A stretch of DNA of 64,000 bases from Syngnathus acus. Lineage: Eukaryota > Chordata > Actinopteri > Syngnathiformes > Syngnathidae. The stretch covers positions 11,771,976 through 11,835,975 of the forward strand of contig NC_051089.1 of the NCBI RefSeq assembly GCF_901709675.1. Reading direction: 5' to 3'. The notes below the pieces were generated by a model. The model worked only from the letters and a program-made list of their open reading frames with translations, did no database searches and was not told the origin of the DNA. Position numbers and translations under genes: made by a program. Each line of letters begins with the position of its first letter. Position 1 is the stretch's first letter. This document shows, piece after piece, positions 1-11,115 of the stretch.

Positions 1-3000
1 CACAAGGCTGCTAAGTGTTTTTCCAACTCACACTCTCTCACCACTCTTCTACCTTCCTAATGACTGTGGGCCAAGTGCTGATGTGGAGTCTCCCGGGCTC
101 CCCCTCAGCTCGCAGGTTCCACGCAGCAGATAAATGCCACCCGAGACATATAGATTGTTGGATCGGAACTCTCTCCTTCAAGAACTTCATCGTACTCCAG
201 AGGGGAAGTTCTAAATCTGGCCCCAGATCAGTGAACAGACAGAAAGGCTTCCTAAAGTCAGTGTAGGCTGCCAGAAACCACACGTCTAATTATAGCATGC
301 AGGAAGCGAGTGGGAAGGAACCCTAAGCCCATACAATTATGTTTCTGTCAGGGAAAGACTGGAGCATAGTATGTGAGCACCAGTCTTCTTCCTTCTCTCA
401 TCTAGTTCACTGCCATAAAGAAAAACAAATGTGGCCTCTTGTCCAAGGTTAACGTACGGCAGTATTTCTCCACTCTCTTGGCTTATCTCTCTATAACGGC
501 CCTCCATAAAGAGGAGAGCAGGGTGTGGCTCCTTAAAGTTAAGTGCACATACAGTAAATAAAGTCGATATTGCCGTATTTCTACTCTGTTCAGGAATTTC
601 TGCTTGATAGAGTTGCATTTAAGCTTTTCTGTGCACAAAAAGGGAATGTGTGTTTATTCAAGAACACAGTGGATTGCAGTTAAATCTGTATGAAGTCAAT
701 ATAAGAAGACAGTGATGTGTTTACCATGTGAAAAGAAGAAACCAACTAAGCACCCTCACACACAACTGAAAGTTCCTCAAAACATGTAATCTTGGTAGAA
801 AAGACATTCAGTGAGGTGCACTACGTAAAAGAAATCTTCACTTTTGCCATTGTGGTCTCTGCCATTGATTTTCTTACAATGTAGTATTCACCAGTGAAGT
901 GGTTGAGGTAGATGTGGAGGTGGAATGGGGGTGGGGCATCTTGAAAACTTTCTCTTTTGCCAAGATTTGAATGAAGTGCTTGTTAGCCAGGAATTCAATG
1001 GCAGCCACATTGTACATCGGTGGAGCTACAATATGTCTTGCAAAGGAATGCACGTGTGGTGTGGTTAAATTCGTGTTTTGGGATACAGCTATCACGTTTA
1101 AGTAAAGTTTGACATGTTAGCTTCATACCACTTCCTTTTCCGGTTGTGGATGAGTCATTTTGTGCATGTGGGTTCAGTCGCCACAATTTGGGTCACTTTT
1201 GCTCCCTTTGATTGAATCCAGATGGTTATTTTTAGTGGAATTGTTGCATTTATGAAGCAAATGTTTCTTTATATTAGATGACTTTGTTTTTGTGATCATA
1301 ATGCATTATAGAAATGTAAGTTGCCTTTTTACTCATAAAGGTAAAACTAACACTAATTAAGATACATGGCCATATTGTGGCTGACATTATGTCGCACATA
1401 ATTTGCAAGTGTCAAAGTGTCTCTTGTTCACCTCAGATCTTCTTGATGTCTCATTTCCACAATCTTTGTAAGCAAAAGCATGCCGCCATCTTTGCATGAC
1501 TCAAGCAGTCTTCACACAGGGACACACACTGGTATACTATTTCCAAACCTGAGTGCTCTGAACTGTGACCAATAAACCCACCAGTGTCCAAGCAAAAGGA
1601 CTTTCATGTTAGGCCAAGTGGTCTACCGCTACTTTTCCCTTCAGGATATGGACGGGACGCACATTCAGGGTCAGCTTACCAGTCATAAAAACAGTCGCAT
1701 GTCCACAAAACAAAACCAACACAACTTGTTGACTTGTTTTGAGGTGACAGGTTTCATGCTGTTTTACATCTTGACAACCTGGTTGGAGTTGTGTGGTTTT
1801 TTTTGTCTCCATTTGGGGAGTACAAGTGGCTCATCACACGGTTTTTCAAAATGAAATGCTAAAAAACAGTCTGTCAAAACAAAGGATATTTTTTCTGGAT
1901 CGTTCGAAAAATTCTGCAATCTGTATGTGAAACAAAACCAAGCAGTAGTAATATTGTGTTTGTGGAATATGAATTACACAGAAAACTCAACCTGTTTTAT
2001 CTCATCACAGGGGGCTGCCTTTTCGCTTGACTTGCTGTCAACTGAAAATGACATCACCGTGTCAAAGAGCTCAGCTTGCGAACGTCACATGATCAGACCC
2101 AGAAAACAGGTGAGCTATCTCCTGGAGGTTTCACACAAGATAAATAAAATATGCATTGAGTTCGCGCCCACCCAAAATATGATCAAGTTCCGGTGCACCA
2201 CTGCTTAGCTCTATTAGACGTTGTCTTTGCTCACATATTCTGAAGTGGATGCGAGTAGGCTAAAAACAACAATTTCCATACAAGATATCCCTAATTTCTG
2301 ATTCAAACGAATGAAATCTTTTCAGGTGAGTCTTCACACAATATCAATATTATCAATGGGTACAGCTTTGTGTAAAACAGATCCCATAATGCGATAAAAT
2401 ATTTCACGAGTGAAACTTGTACAAATCATCTGTGTCTCTAACTTTAAATGTGACGAATGCAGCTTTTGTTGTTATCCGTATTTGTTATGTAAAACTACCA
2501 TCTGGTTTCATGTTGGATTGATGATGGAACTGTCCCATTTGCAGTGTAGTTTACCTCTGTGTTATATTTACTACATTGAGTCATTATCACTTTTGACTCA
2601 GTCTTGTTAAAAAAAACACAAACTTTTTAACACGAGTCACGAATCATTTTCATTCTGTTTCCTCCCGTGAGGTTAAATGTCTCACATAACACTGAATTAT
2701 TACTATAACCATGACAACCGCAGTCGAATACCATCCAATAATAACAAAATCCAAGCCACCATGTTTTCCCAGCCCTAAAGCCTGGTGTTCTGTTCCTTAC
2801 CAGACCTCAACGGTCATGGTGATCCATCAGAAAACATAATTCTTCCTGCAAACATTTTTGTTTGTCACTTTGCAAAGAGGAGGACTTCCTGAACCAAATG
2901 AAACATGTTCTTCGCTCCAGCTTAATATTTCAAAGTGAAGTAGTTGGAAAGTAGAACACATTTTGGGAACAAATGCAGTGGTCAATTTCCTCTCATCATC

Positions 3001-3984
3001 ACAAGCACTACAATGTTCCAGCACAACACAAATAACATTATTTCTTATCAGCAGCATCTCTGGCAGCCATCAACAAGTACGTTTAGCCATGGGAAGCAAA
3101 CAGACAAATGACAAAAAAACTGTTTTTATATTCTTTTGCGGCCATACATCACTGCTTATCTCAAGCTCTGTTTAACCTCTTTGACTAACTACTACAAAAC
3201 CTCGGCACGCTGTGGTCAAACCACTTAACCACAATGACCTCAGCTGGAAGACAGGCGATCCCCTGCTGCTTTTGGAGGTGGATTTGTATTGAATCCACAA
3301 ACTACTCAAGATTTGTTATAGCCAACGCTAAAGTAATGATAGTAAAGTCAATATTGTGATTTTTTATTTTATTTTTTTAAATCAGTCGTCGACCTGCTGC
3401 CCGCACCTCAAAACACAAACTCGCTCAGTCGCTCCATCTATTAAGTCACTTTATCTCATCACATTCAGATTCTTTCACCTTCTATGTCAGAATTTTTAAA
3501 ATGAACACCAATTTACATAACTGCACAGTCACAACTCTCTGCAGTATATATTAACACGATATAATCTTGGAAAAAAATTGCTGGTCAGGTTAAATCCTTC
3601 CATAAGGAATGGCTTGAACAAGTCCAGAAAATGTGAAATGTTAGTAAATATTCAGTTTAATGTTATACTGAAAATAATCCAAAACAAAAGATAACATGCA
3701 AAAAGGTAACCACACAAAAGTAATTTTCTTACAGGCATAAATAATACAGTATAAAGATGGCGAATGACACAATATGAAATAATTCTTGAAATAATTATAT
3801 GAACTAATTATTGAAAGTTACCGTATTATATCAAGAATATACAGAATCCTGCCAAAAAAAATTATCCTTGTGGCCTGACAGGTAATGTAGGGTCATGCAA
3901 CTGTGATGCAGATACAAAAAAAAAAGGGAGTCAGATGCAACTCAAAGTTTGCATTTTGAGACTAAAATATATTCTATAAAAATA
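1..3984. other. No gene recognised (unique AT-rich sequence)
   Basis: I see no exon, RNA gene or classified repeat here. Open frames are all under about 95 codons, overlap on both strands and match no domain I know. A short G-rich patch lies near 890-940, and short A/T homopolymers are scattered, for example around 3360-3380 and 3920. The stretch could be intronic or intergenic. Confidence 0.6.
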
Positions 3985-4345
3985 AATCGTATGAAAAGTG
4001 AACTAAACAATACTAAATTATGCAATGTAAATGGCAGCATGGCACATACATGTGTACAATAGGAGCAGAGTCATGAATATTGAATGTCCATAGTTGCAGC
4101 AGTATGGAATAAATGTGATTGTGAGTTAGGTGCAGTCCTGGCTTGCAGAATTCAGCCACCTCGAGTCTGTTAGTTGTGGGCCTGATGGATGGGAAGCACC
4201 TGCCAGTGGGCAGCAGGTCAAAGAGCTGGTGGCTCGAGGGGCTTGAATCACCTGTGGTTGCCTCAGCTCCTCTATGAGATGAGAAGATGTCCTTCAGGGA
4301 GGGGCGGGGCAGCCTATGTCCCTCTGTCTTGACAGAGGTAGCTAG
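3985..4345. mobile_element. Fragment of a teleost non-LTR (LINE-like) repeat
   Basis: The segment around 4155-4330 resembles a repeat common in fish genomes that carries 'gcctgatg', 'ctgcca..gggcagcagg' and 'agatgtccttcagggagggg' in this order. In full copies this lies internal to an end reading 'actttattgatcccc' next to a (GATA)n tract, the kind of end seen here at 36,091. The AT-rich left part, with 'gcaatgtaaatggcagcatgg', fits the same family. A 113-codon minus-strand open frame over it has no independent support and is probably fortuitous. Family assignment is from memory of fish repeats; I cannot say whether it is L2, Rex1 or another clade. It ends close to the Tc1-like relic that follows, so this is a small cluster of old insertions. 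Confidence 0.5.
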
Positions 4346-4384
4346 AGTACCCAAAAGATGTACTATTTATTTAACGTAATCCCA

Positions 4385-4780
4385 CTCAAAAGTGATCCTT
4401 CAAATAGTTCTGGCAACTTCGTTTTTTATCTTCATTTTGAGAGTTTGGGTCAAAATAAGACGCTAAAATAACGTGATTGCAAAAGTGTGCACACTATTTT
4501 ATAACTGGGACATGGCTGTGTTCAGGATTACCCAATCACATTCGAACTCATGTTCTGGCTGTTCTTGGAGGCCTTTTCTGGCCTTTTCTTGGTTTTGAAC
4601 AGACGCCTGAAGGTTTCGTGCTGACACTGATTGCTATAAAACAACCTCAAACCGTTTTACTCCTTCCAAGATGCTTCACTGTTGATTTGGTGATCTTTTG
4701 GTGATTAGCAGCAATTTGTTTACTTAACTTGGAATTATGGCCAACATTCATTTTCATTGCACCATACCAAAATCTCAGAG
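4385..4780 (-). mobile_element. Tc1/mariner-like transposon relic, transposase 3' half and 3' UTR
   Basis: Read on the minus strand, 4772-4650 encodes residues matching the middle of fish Tc1-like transposases: FWYGAMK, then GHNSK, then NHQK and STVKH. The next codon, 4649-4647, is TGA where the family has the tryptophan of a WGCF motif. The frame continues past it as GCF and then SVSARNLQASVQ, matching the family's SV-A-NLQASV segment, so this is a nonsense mutation in an otherwise aligned frame. Farther on, about 4505-4480 reads as the family's 3' flank (ttataaaa.ggtgtgcacac-type). The terminal inverted repeat is not recognisable, and the catalytic DDE region beyond NLQASV appears deleted or scrambled. 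The element is dead. Confidence 0.8.
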
Positions 4781-4784
4781 TTGC

Positions 4785-4892
4785 GCATGAAAAAATGTAT
4801 GATGGTCTGAGAAACCCAAGAATAAACATTTTAGCCATAATTCCATAAATAATGTTTGGCGCAAACACATCATTGTTCATCGACTGCCCCCG
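4785..4892 (+). mobile_element. Tc1/mariner-like transposase fragment, opposite orientation
   Basis: From about 4805 the plus strand reads SEKPKNKHFSHNS followed by VWRKH and a further H. This matches the transposase segment with the consensus order SDET-K, F-GHNS, VWRK and H. The same domain segment is present on the minus strand immediately to the left, so the two pieces face away from each other from a junction near 4780-4790. Homology stops around 4892, where the sequence becomes a short (AAAAT) A-rich tract. Only about 30 residues of coding homology remain. It may be a second insertion or half of an inverted duplication. Confidence 0.75.
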
Positions 4893-7800
4893 CCCCAGAA
4901 AAATAAAATAAAATAGATGGAACCTTTTATCACACCTGTGTGCTGTTGGCAACTTGCATTCCTTTAAATAGTGATGTTCAAACAATCTCATTGTAATAGA
5001 CAAGAAATATGCCTTTGTAAAGACAATAATGTCCAGTTTTGTGAGACAAAGCTGTATATACAGTTGAAGCATAGTATAATATAGGGCCCAGTTTGTGTAG
5101 AAGGTTGAAATCCATCATTTCTCAGTTTTATGTGACTCCAGTCTTTACAAGCCACTCTCTATAATCACACTGCTCAAGTGAATATTTTGTTAGTCCACAA
5201 TAACTCATGAATGGGGTCATAATGTCAAATCTTTCAACCCGCTTATCTTGCCCATCCTCCTGATTGTTTATCGACACCGACATAATCATTCATTATATTG
5301 ATAAGGGCCTACAAGCACCAATATATTTTCATTATTGTTGATTTTTGCTCAGCTCCATTTTTTTTTTTAAATTAAACAACGCGATTGATCTTAACTTTGC
5401 ATTTAACATGTTATGAAAGCCCTGTTTATAACTAAATACGTCACACATGTTAATTAAATAGCACATCTAATAAGTACACGTGAAATACAACAAAGAGAAA
5501 CAGCCATGTCTCTTGTTTTGAGGGCACATGCCAACTGCCTTAGCAATAAATGTTTGTATAGTAGCTTGAGGCATTTAAAGCCTACTGCCTCTTTTCCTTT
5601 CTCGAACAGGAAATACACAAATTCAGGTATTTTAATGATGAAATCTGGGACATTACTGGATTGAAACCACTGTGCGTCACTTGCGAGATGGTGCTGTATT
5701 TAGCAGTCAAAAAATGGCAATAAAACATCCCACCTCCGAGCTTGTGGATGACAGTAAGTCTGTCAGCAGGCACTGAAAGGCTTGAATGGAGTTATTAGTA
5801 AACACATTTATCTTCAGGATATGCCTTTGTGGAAAGGCACTCAAGGCTGCACCCACTTGCAAGCAGTTGTTTCTTATCTGAAGCTAAATGGAAGTCGAGA
5901 CGACAACCACAATTAGGCGGCACAGTGCAAGATGGGAGAGGGTCAAACGCATTGTAATTACTCTGTCACCCCAGCGGGGCCATCGACACTCAAGCACCGG
6001 ATACAGATCAACTAACTCACCACTAGAACAAATATACGTACCATTAAGGGCAAAATAAATGTACAGTTTCAATCAAGTCTCCACTGTGAGGAAGTCAGCA
6101 ATAACAAGGGTCAGAAGCCAAGCATGTACAGAGCTGAACGTGTATGTTAGAGGGTGCAGCAAAAAGATTCAGAATTTCAACATCCTCCCTTCATAAAGGT
6201 ATTGTATACTGTCTTGCCTTGAGATCTGTGTTTAATTTGTCCCACAGTCGTGCTTGTAACTCAAGACACTCTTTTTCTATTGAATTGAATGGCTTAATCT
6301 GGTCCAGCAATAAAGAAAAAAAGAAATGTAAGGGGTCTTTTTGAAAAGAGGACGAAATAGCAATATATAAAAACATATCGTAATTACAAAATGGTATGGT
6401 GTAACTACATAATTAAGACAAATGTTAAACCGTTTTTTGTTACATGTCAGCCCCTCAGCGCAATATTTGTCACTCTCTGCAGAGGATAAAGAATATATCT
6501 GAGTATTTGTAATTGTCTTCAATTATCTCTTGCTTAAAGGGTTATAGCACTGCAATATAATTGCTATTGATTAGCTTTGTAGTCTATGGCAGTTAGTATT
6601 AAGCGAATGGACATAAAAATCTAAGCTACGCAGTCACTTGTACCTCAAGGCACCTATGTATTTCACAAAAAATGCAAACTAAACTCTGAATGGATCCAAC
6701 CTCCCTCCATCCTAGACTCTTTCATCTGTTTTGCTACTCCATAGTAGAAGTGAAAATAGTCAAAGATATCTCAATATCCAGTTGTTATTGCAGCATGAGC
6801 CCAGGCAGGTTCCTGGAGTCAAAACAACGAAGTTGGTTTGAGCGTCCTTTGAAAACAAACCTGAACTCCCTGAGGTGCAAGACGTTTATTTATCCTCCAG
6901 ATACCGGCTCAATTGCTTGGGGGGCTGCCTGACACAACCTTCCTCCATATTTTATACACACAGCCTGGATAAACTGACCCTGACAGTACTGCTCCTCATA
7001 CTGGAAGTGTGTCACAATATGCTCGTGTGTGACTCTGTACTTTGCGATAAATGTTAAAGCAGTGACAGAGCATCTCTGCCTGGAGCATCCTTTAGAAGCT
7101 TCCACTATATCCGATGACTGATCTCTCTTCTTCCCATTCATCCTTACTTACTATCCACAGTATCTGTCCTCAAACTCTTCTCTGCAGTTGCAATATCATC
7201 CTTTATCAACTTCCTTGTTCTTTTTCTGGCCTGGCATATTGTAAATAACAAGCACAGGCTACCTCCTCAGACATATTGATCACAAAAATATCACTTGACA
7301 GCAGAAAAGGGATGGTGATTGATGGCGTCCGAAGAACTGGATGCATTGCAGCTGCGAGTGTGATTTTGTGATGTGTGCACATTTCCGCCGGGCTCAATAC
7401 ATTTTCGAGGATATTTACACTCGAAGTTGACTGATAACATAATTAAAGCTGTGTAGTGATCTGTGGCAGCTGTGTTACCACTGCACACACCAAACTGGTC
7501 AGTAAATAAGAGCTTGGCGGTCCCGCGACACAACATCGAGTATATTCACTGGAGCCATACGTGGTGGACAAACAAGCTTGTCGTCTGCACTATCATCAAG
7601 ACCATTAAAACGTTTGCTTAAGAATGCACTGGGAAGTATTCCATGTCTGGCCTCTTGCCTAAAACAGTACTTTTCTTGAGGAGAATAATGACAGCTTTTT
7701 GGATTTTCTTTTTTTCAACGGCTGCAACTCAGAGGAAGCTTTGCAATCTCCTTGACCTGCCATCCTGTTGTTTACTCTGTTAAGATGTAAAAAGTTTTGA

Positions 7801-9242
7801 AGTATCATCTTAAACTTTTGTTGTCTCATAAAGTTGTCGGAACAAATTTCCTGTATGGTTAAATGAAATCCAAGCTATCAACTTTATATCTTAATGTGCA
7901 ATTTATTGAAACTTTGTTCTAAAGTACTTACGCTACATTTCATCATCTCTATTTTGGGATGGTTTAATCGGAAATTAATATTTTTAAATTAAGTTTTGCA
8001 ATACCCTTTGATGATGTATTCTGTGTGATATTTGAACTTTTGACATAGTTGTAAGATTTAATTTACCATTATTTTTTTTAACTTGGTAGCCCTTACAAAA
8101 TGTTGAGGTATATTCTTAATTATTGACCTTTGCTCGAACCTCTCACACATTCCTTACCTCAATTGATCTACAGGTGCATTGCAGACAAATAAATGCCCCA
8201 GCTTAAGTCGAAGTCACATTTTCCCATCAGGAAAAAAAAATAGTGGTGATATCATGAGGCAGCTGTAATCACTTCAACTAGTACAATTTTTGCTCCCATG
8301 TTCTAAAATTAACTCATCAGTGTTGGGTATTGTGATCCTCTTAGAATGTTGTAGAATTCATAATTTGAAACACTTGCAGAGATTTATAGAAATCGAGTGT
8401 TGCATACTGTTTGCACCTTTGTTTTAAGAAATCATTCAATATGTTTAGTGTCTTCACATAAATTTTTAGTCATTACATATAATTATTGGTAATGTGATTA
8501 AATTTATTATTTCAGAAGTGTGCATGAATTGCATTAATCCGTACCCAAGAGGTAGTTCTCAATTTCCAAAAGGTTGGCAACTCCTTATAGAGTGCTTGCC
8601 AGTCCCAGGGCACATCTCTATCTTCAAAGTAGAACAAAAAGAGTCTTCTTGATCCAGACTGACCAGCCGCATTCATTCTAAAGGATTAGAGGCACTTTTA
8701 AGTGGAAAAACAAAAGTGTGACATCTTATCAAACTCACAAGCAGGCACAGAAAAGTTCAAGAAAGAAGGCTTGGCAAAAGAAAACAAGGCAAGAGAGGTC
8801 GTCGGGGGTTGTGTGGTCCATTTTCCTTTATTTTTTAATTCTGTTGGCAAGACAAGTCAAGAATGGGGTTGTGGGCCACAACAGAAGTGACAATAAAAAC
8901 ACAACCTGCCTTGTGGTGTTGTTTTCACAATTTGTAGTGTAGAATGGCCTGCACAGGCCATCAACGCAGTTTGTGCAACGGAGCAAGTGTAGATACTCTA
9001 CAGATGGTGTTGTTTGATGCATGTTGTACAATAAATCCACTTTTAATAGTCTACATGAGACAATTCATGAATGAAGCACATTTTGCATGGTACAACCCAG
9101 CAAACAACATCGCAGTTAGCGGATCAGAGGTGCCTGCACTGAGTTGTTTCCTTCAGTTCAAAACTACGTCGAATGTCCAAACCGGATTGTGAGCTGGAAT
9201 GGACTTCTGTCTGCGTCTGCAAAAACACAAATCCAGCGGTGC
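4893..9242. other. No gene recognised
   Basis: No exon or RNA gene is apparent. Open frames are below about 85 codons on both strands, with no domain. At 5059-5069 there is an 11-base match (tacagttgaag) to the outer end of Sleeping-Beauty-type Tc1 inverted repeats. It sits 170 bp right of the Tc1 relic and may be chance. At 8943-8960 an 8-bp inverted repeat (atggcctg / caggccat) has a 2-base spacer. Confidence 0.55.
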
Positions 9243-9352
9243 TGAGTTTAATTCGTTCTGGGACCATGCTCTTAAAATCAAACGCTATTATCTCAAATAA
9301 TCTTTCCTTACTGAAATGAACGGAAAAGCCAATCATCAGTTCCAATTTCACC
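9243..9352 (+). repeat. Old interspersed repeat ('agtttaattcgttctggga' type)
   Basis: The phrase order 'gagtttaattcgttctggga', 'atctcaaat' and 'tgaaatgaacggaaaagcc' matches a very widespread animal repeat whose consensus begins 'gtacctcgacatacgag'. A second, more degraded copy in the same orientation lies at 48,085. I recognise the motif but not its formal family name. It carries no coding capacity. Confidence 0.55.
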
Positions 9353-9478
9353 TCAAAATATATAAAATATAAAATATAATAATAATAATAATAATACTAA
9401 TAATTAATAAATTTAAAAAAATAAAAAAATATATAAATAAATAAATAATAATAAATATAATAATAAAATAAAATATCT
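9353..9478. repeat. AT-only low-complexity block with (AAT)n
   Basis: Nearly pure A/T for about 120 bp, including a run of seven AAT units around 9379-9398 and irregular TAAA/TAAT units. It directly abuts the interspersed repeat on its left, and copies of that family often end in such A-rich sequence. Confidence 0.85.
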
Positions 9479-10690
9479 TAACATTATCAGTCTACAGGTG
9501 TTGTTCCACCTTTTGTATTCAGTTATTTGTTCCTTAAAGTGTTGTAAAAACACAACTCTCTGTACTAACTTTTAGCAAGTCAATCACACTTTCTATGGCG
9601 TTAGCAATCAGCTAATAGGGGCCATTCTTAAGGCAACATTGCTTTAAAACAACAACATGTACTCTGTTCTATGTTTAGTAGTACAGTAAATTCCAACTGG
9701 GAGTGACAGTAAACTAACTGCTCACTGTTACACAATGAGTCTAACTTCAGCCTTCTGATATCACTATCTGTCTCTGGACGTGACGGTTAGTATGATGATA
9801 AAATATTGAACCTGCAATCTCATTCCAGCTCCAAACCGTCCAAATGAAGCCATTAATTGAAAGCCCAACTATATCAACTATCCACTCCATTCAGCTCTTT
9901 GAATAAAGTCAAGCAGCAGCTTTCGGAGGAGAGACAACACGGCTGGCCAGTTGAAAGCATTCATTCTGTGCTCTTAAAGGAGGTCCAGTCTTAGCACATC
10001 TCGTTTTGTGGGACCTGTCTGGCGCTGAATTCACAGAGTGCGAGGGTCTTTCATCTCCCAGGGCCTATCACTAGGAGCAGTGAATCAGGAGCTAAGGGAC
10101 CATCAACTTGCAGTGTCCCAACCCTGCTTCCCCACACTCAAACCCCTCCTACTGCTGCCTGCTGCACTGCTCCTCTCAAAGGAGTCTTTCAGTATTGTGC
10201 TGAGGCCCGGTTCCAGGTCAATAGGAGCCCAGAGATTTAGAGGTGCAGAATGAGTGGGAACAAATGGTTTGTTTGGTGAGGGCTCTGAAGTAGCTTTAGA
10301 ACTTCCATCAAACTGAAGGTATTGCTGACGTAGAGCTCTTTAGTGTTCCCGCAGCAGAACTAATGTGATGGTGATGACAGAGGCGCTGAATCTTACCACT
10401 TGAGTTTAGGGAGGGGTGCTCAAACTAAGGTTCATATCATATTTGACTTTTTATTTATTTATGAGGAAACATATACCTCATGTCTCAACAAAATACCATG
10501 GAATGCCCAGGCTAAATTAAATCCGGTGACACATGCTGTGGCATTTCTAGAAACACAATTAAAATGACCTGTGAGGAGCTGACATTTAAAAGTAACACAT
10601 ATGCACCTATCAGCAGAATTACTTCAGCAAATCCTTTTTGGGAGACGGATGAATCTGTCCAGCTTTGCATAACCATTGGCCATTGAGAAA
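9479..10690. other. No gene recognised
   Basis: Unique sequence. The 71-codon plus-strand frame at 10,038 is unsupported. Nothing repeat-like is recognised. Confidence 0.5.
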
Positions 10691-10699
10691 GTATCCATC

Positions 10700-11115
10700 A
10701 TTCTTCTCTGATCCATAACATCAGGGCGATGCCTCTGCGGGCGGTAGCTTGTATCTTTAGACAAGGTTGTCTTTTGTTTTGTGTCCCATGTGTCCTCAGT
10801 GACATTCCAGAATCAATTGGGAGCCATCACCCCAGTACTCCATCTCTAACTATCTCTGTTGCTGCTCCTGCTGCTTTGTGCGAGTCTCATCTCCAGTCCA
10901 GGCGGTATAATGTGACTGATGTCCTCTGGGCAATCTGCTATTGGGACAAGGACGTGCTCGGGTAATCCAGAGTGGCTGATTGGCGCCTGGCGAAAAGGAG
11001 AGGACGCCGTGACCTCTGAGGTTCGAAGGCTGTCAGGTGCCAACCAGTCTGTTAATTATGCATTCGCACAACCATTAGTGGAACCACCCCTCCTTCTGTC
11101 AGTGTGGCGTTGAGT
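10700..11115. promoter_or_regulatory. Candidate conserved non-coding block
   Basis: This stretch is free of simple repeats, has more balanced base composition than its flanks, and includes 'gttaattatgcattcgcac' (11,050-11,068), a homeodomain/POU-like combination of TAATTA and ATGCAT. A 'tgagtca' AP-1 word lies at 11,112. Open frames on both strands (64-78 codons) probably reflect composition rather than coding. Whether it is conserved is inference from texture only. Confidence 0.25.

Noticed and set aside
4013-4354. 113-codon minus-strand frame
   Set aside because: It overlies a LINE-like fragment and does not match its coding sense; taken as fortuitous.
5059-5069. Possible Sleeping-Beauty-type terminal repeat (tacagttgaag)
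   Set aside because: Only 11 bases match, the next bases do not follow the terminal repeat, and no partner end is visible.
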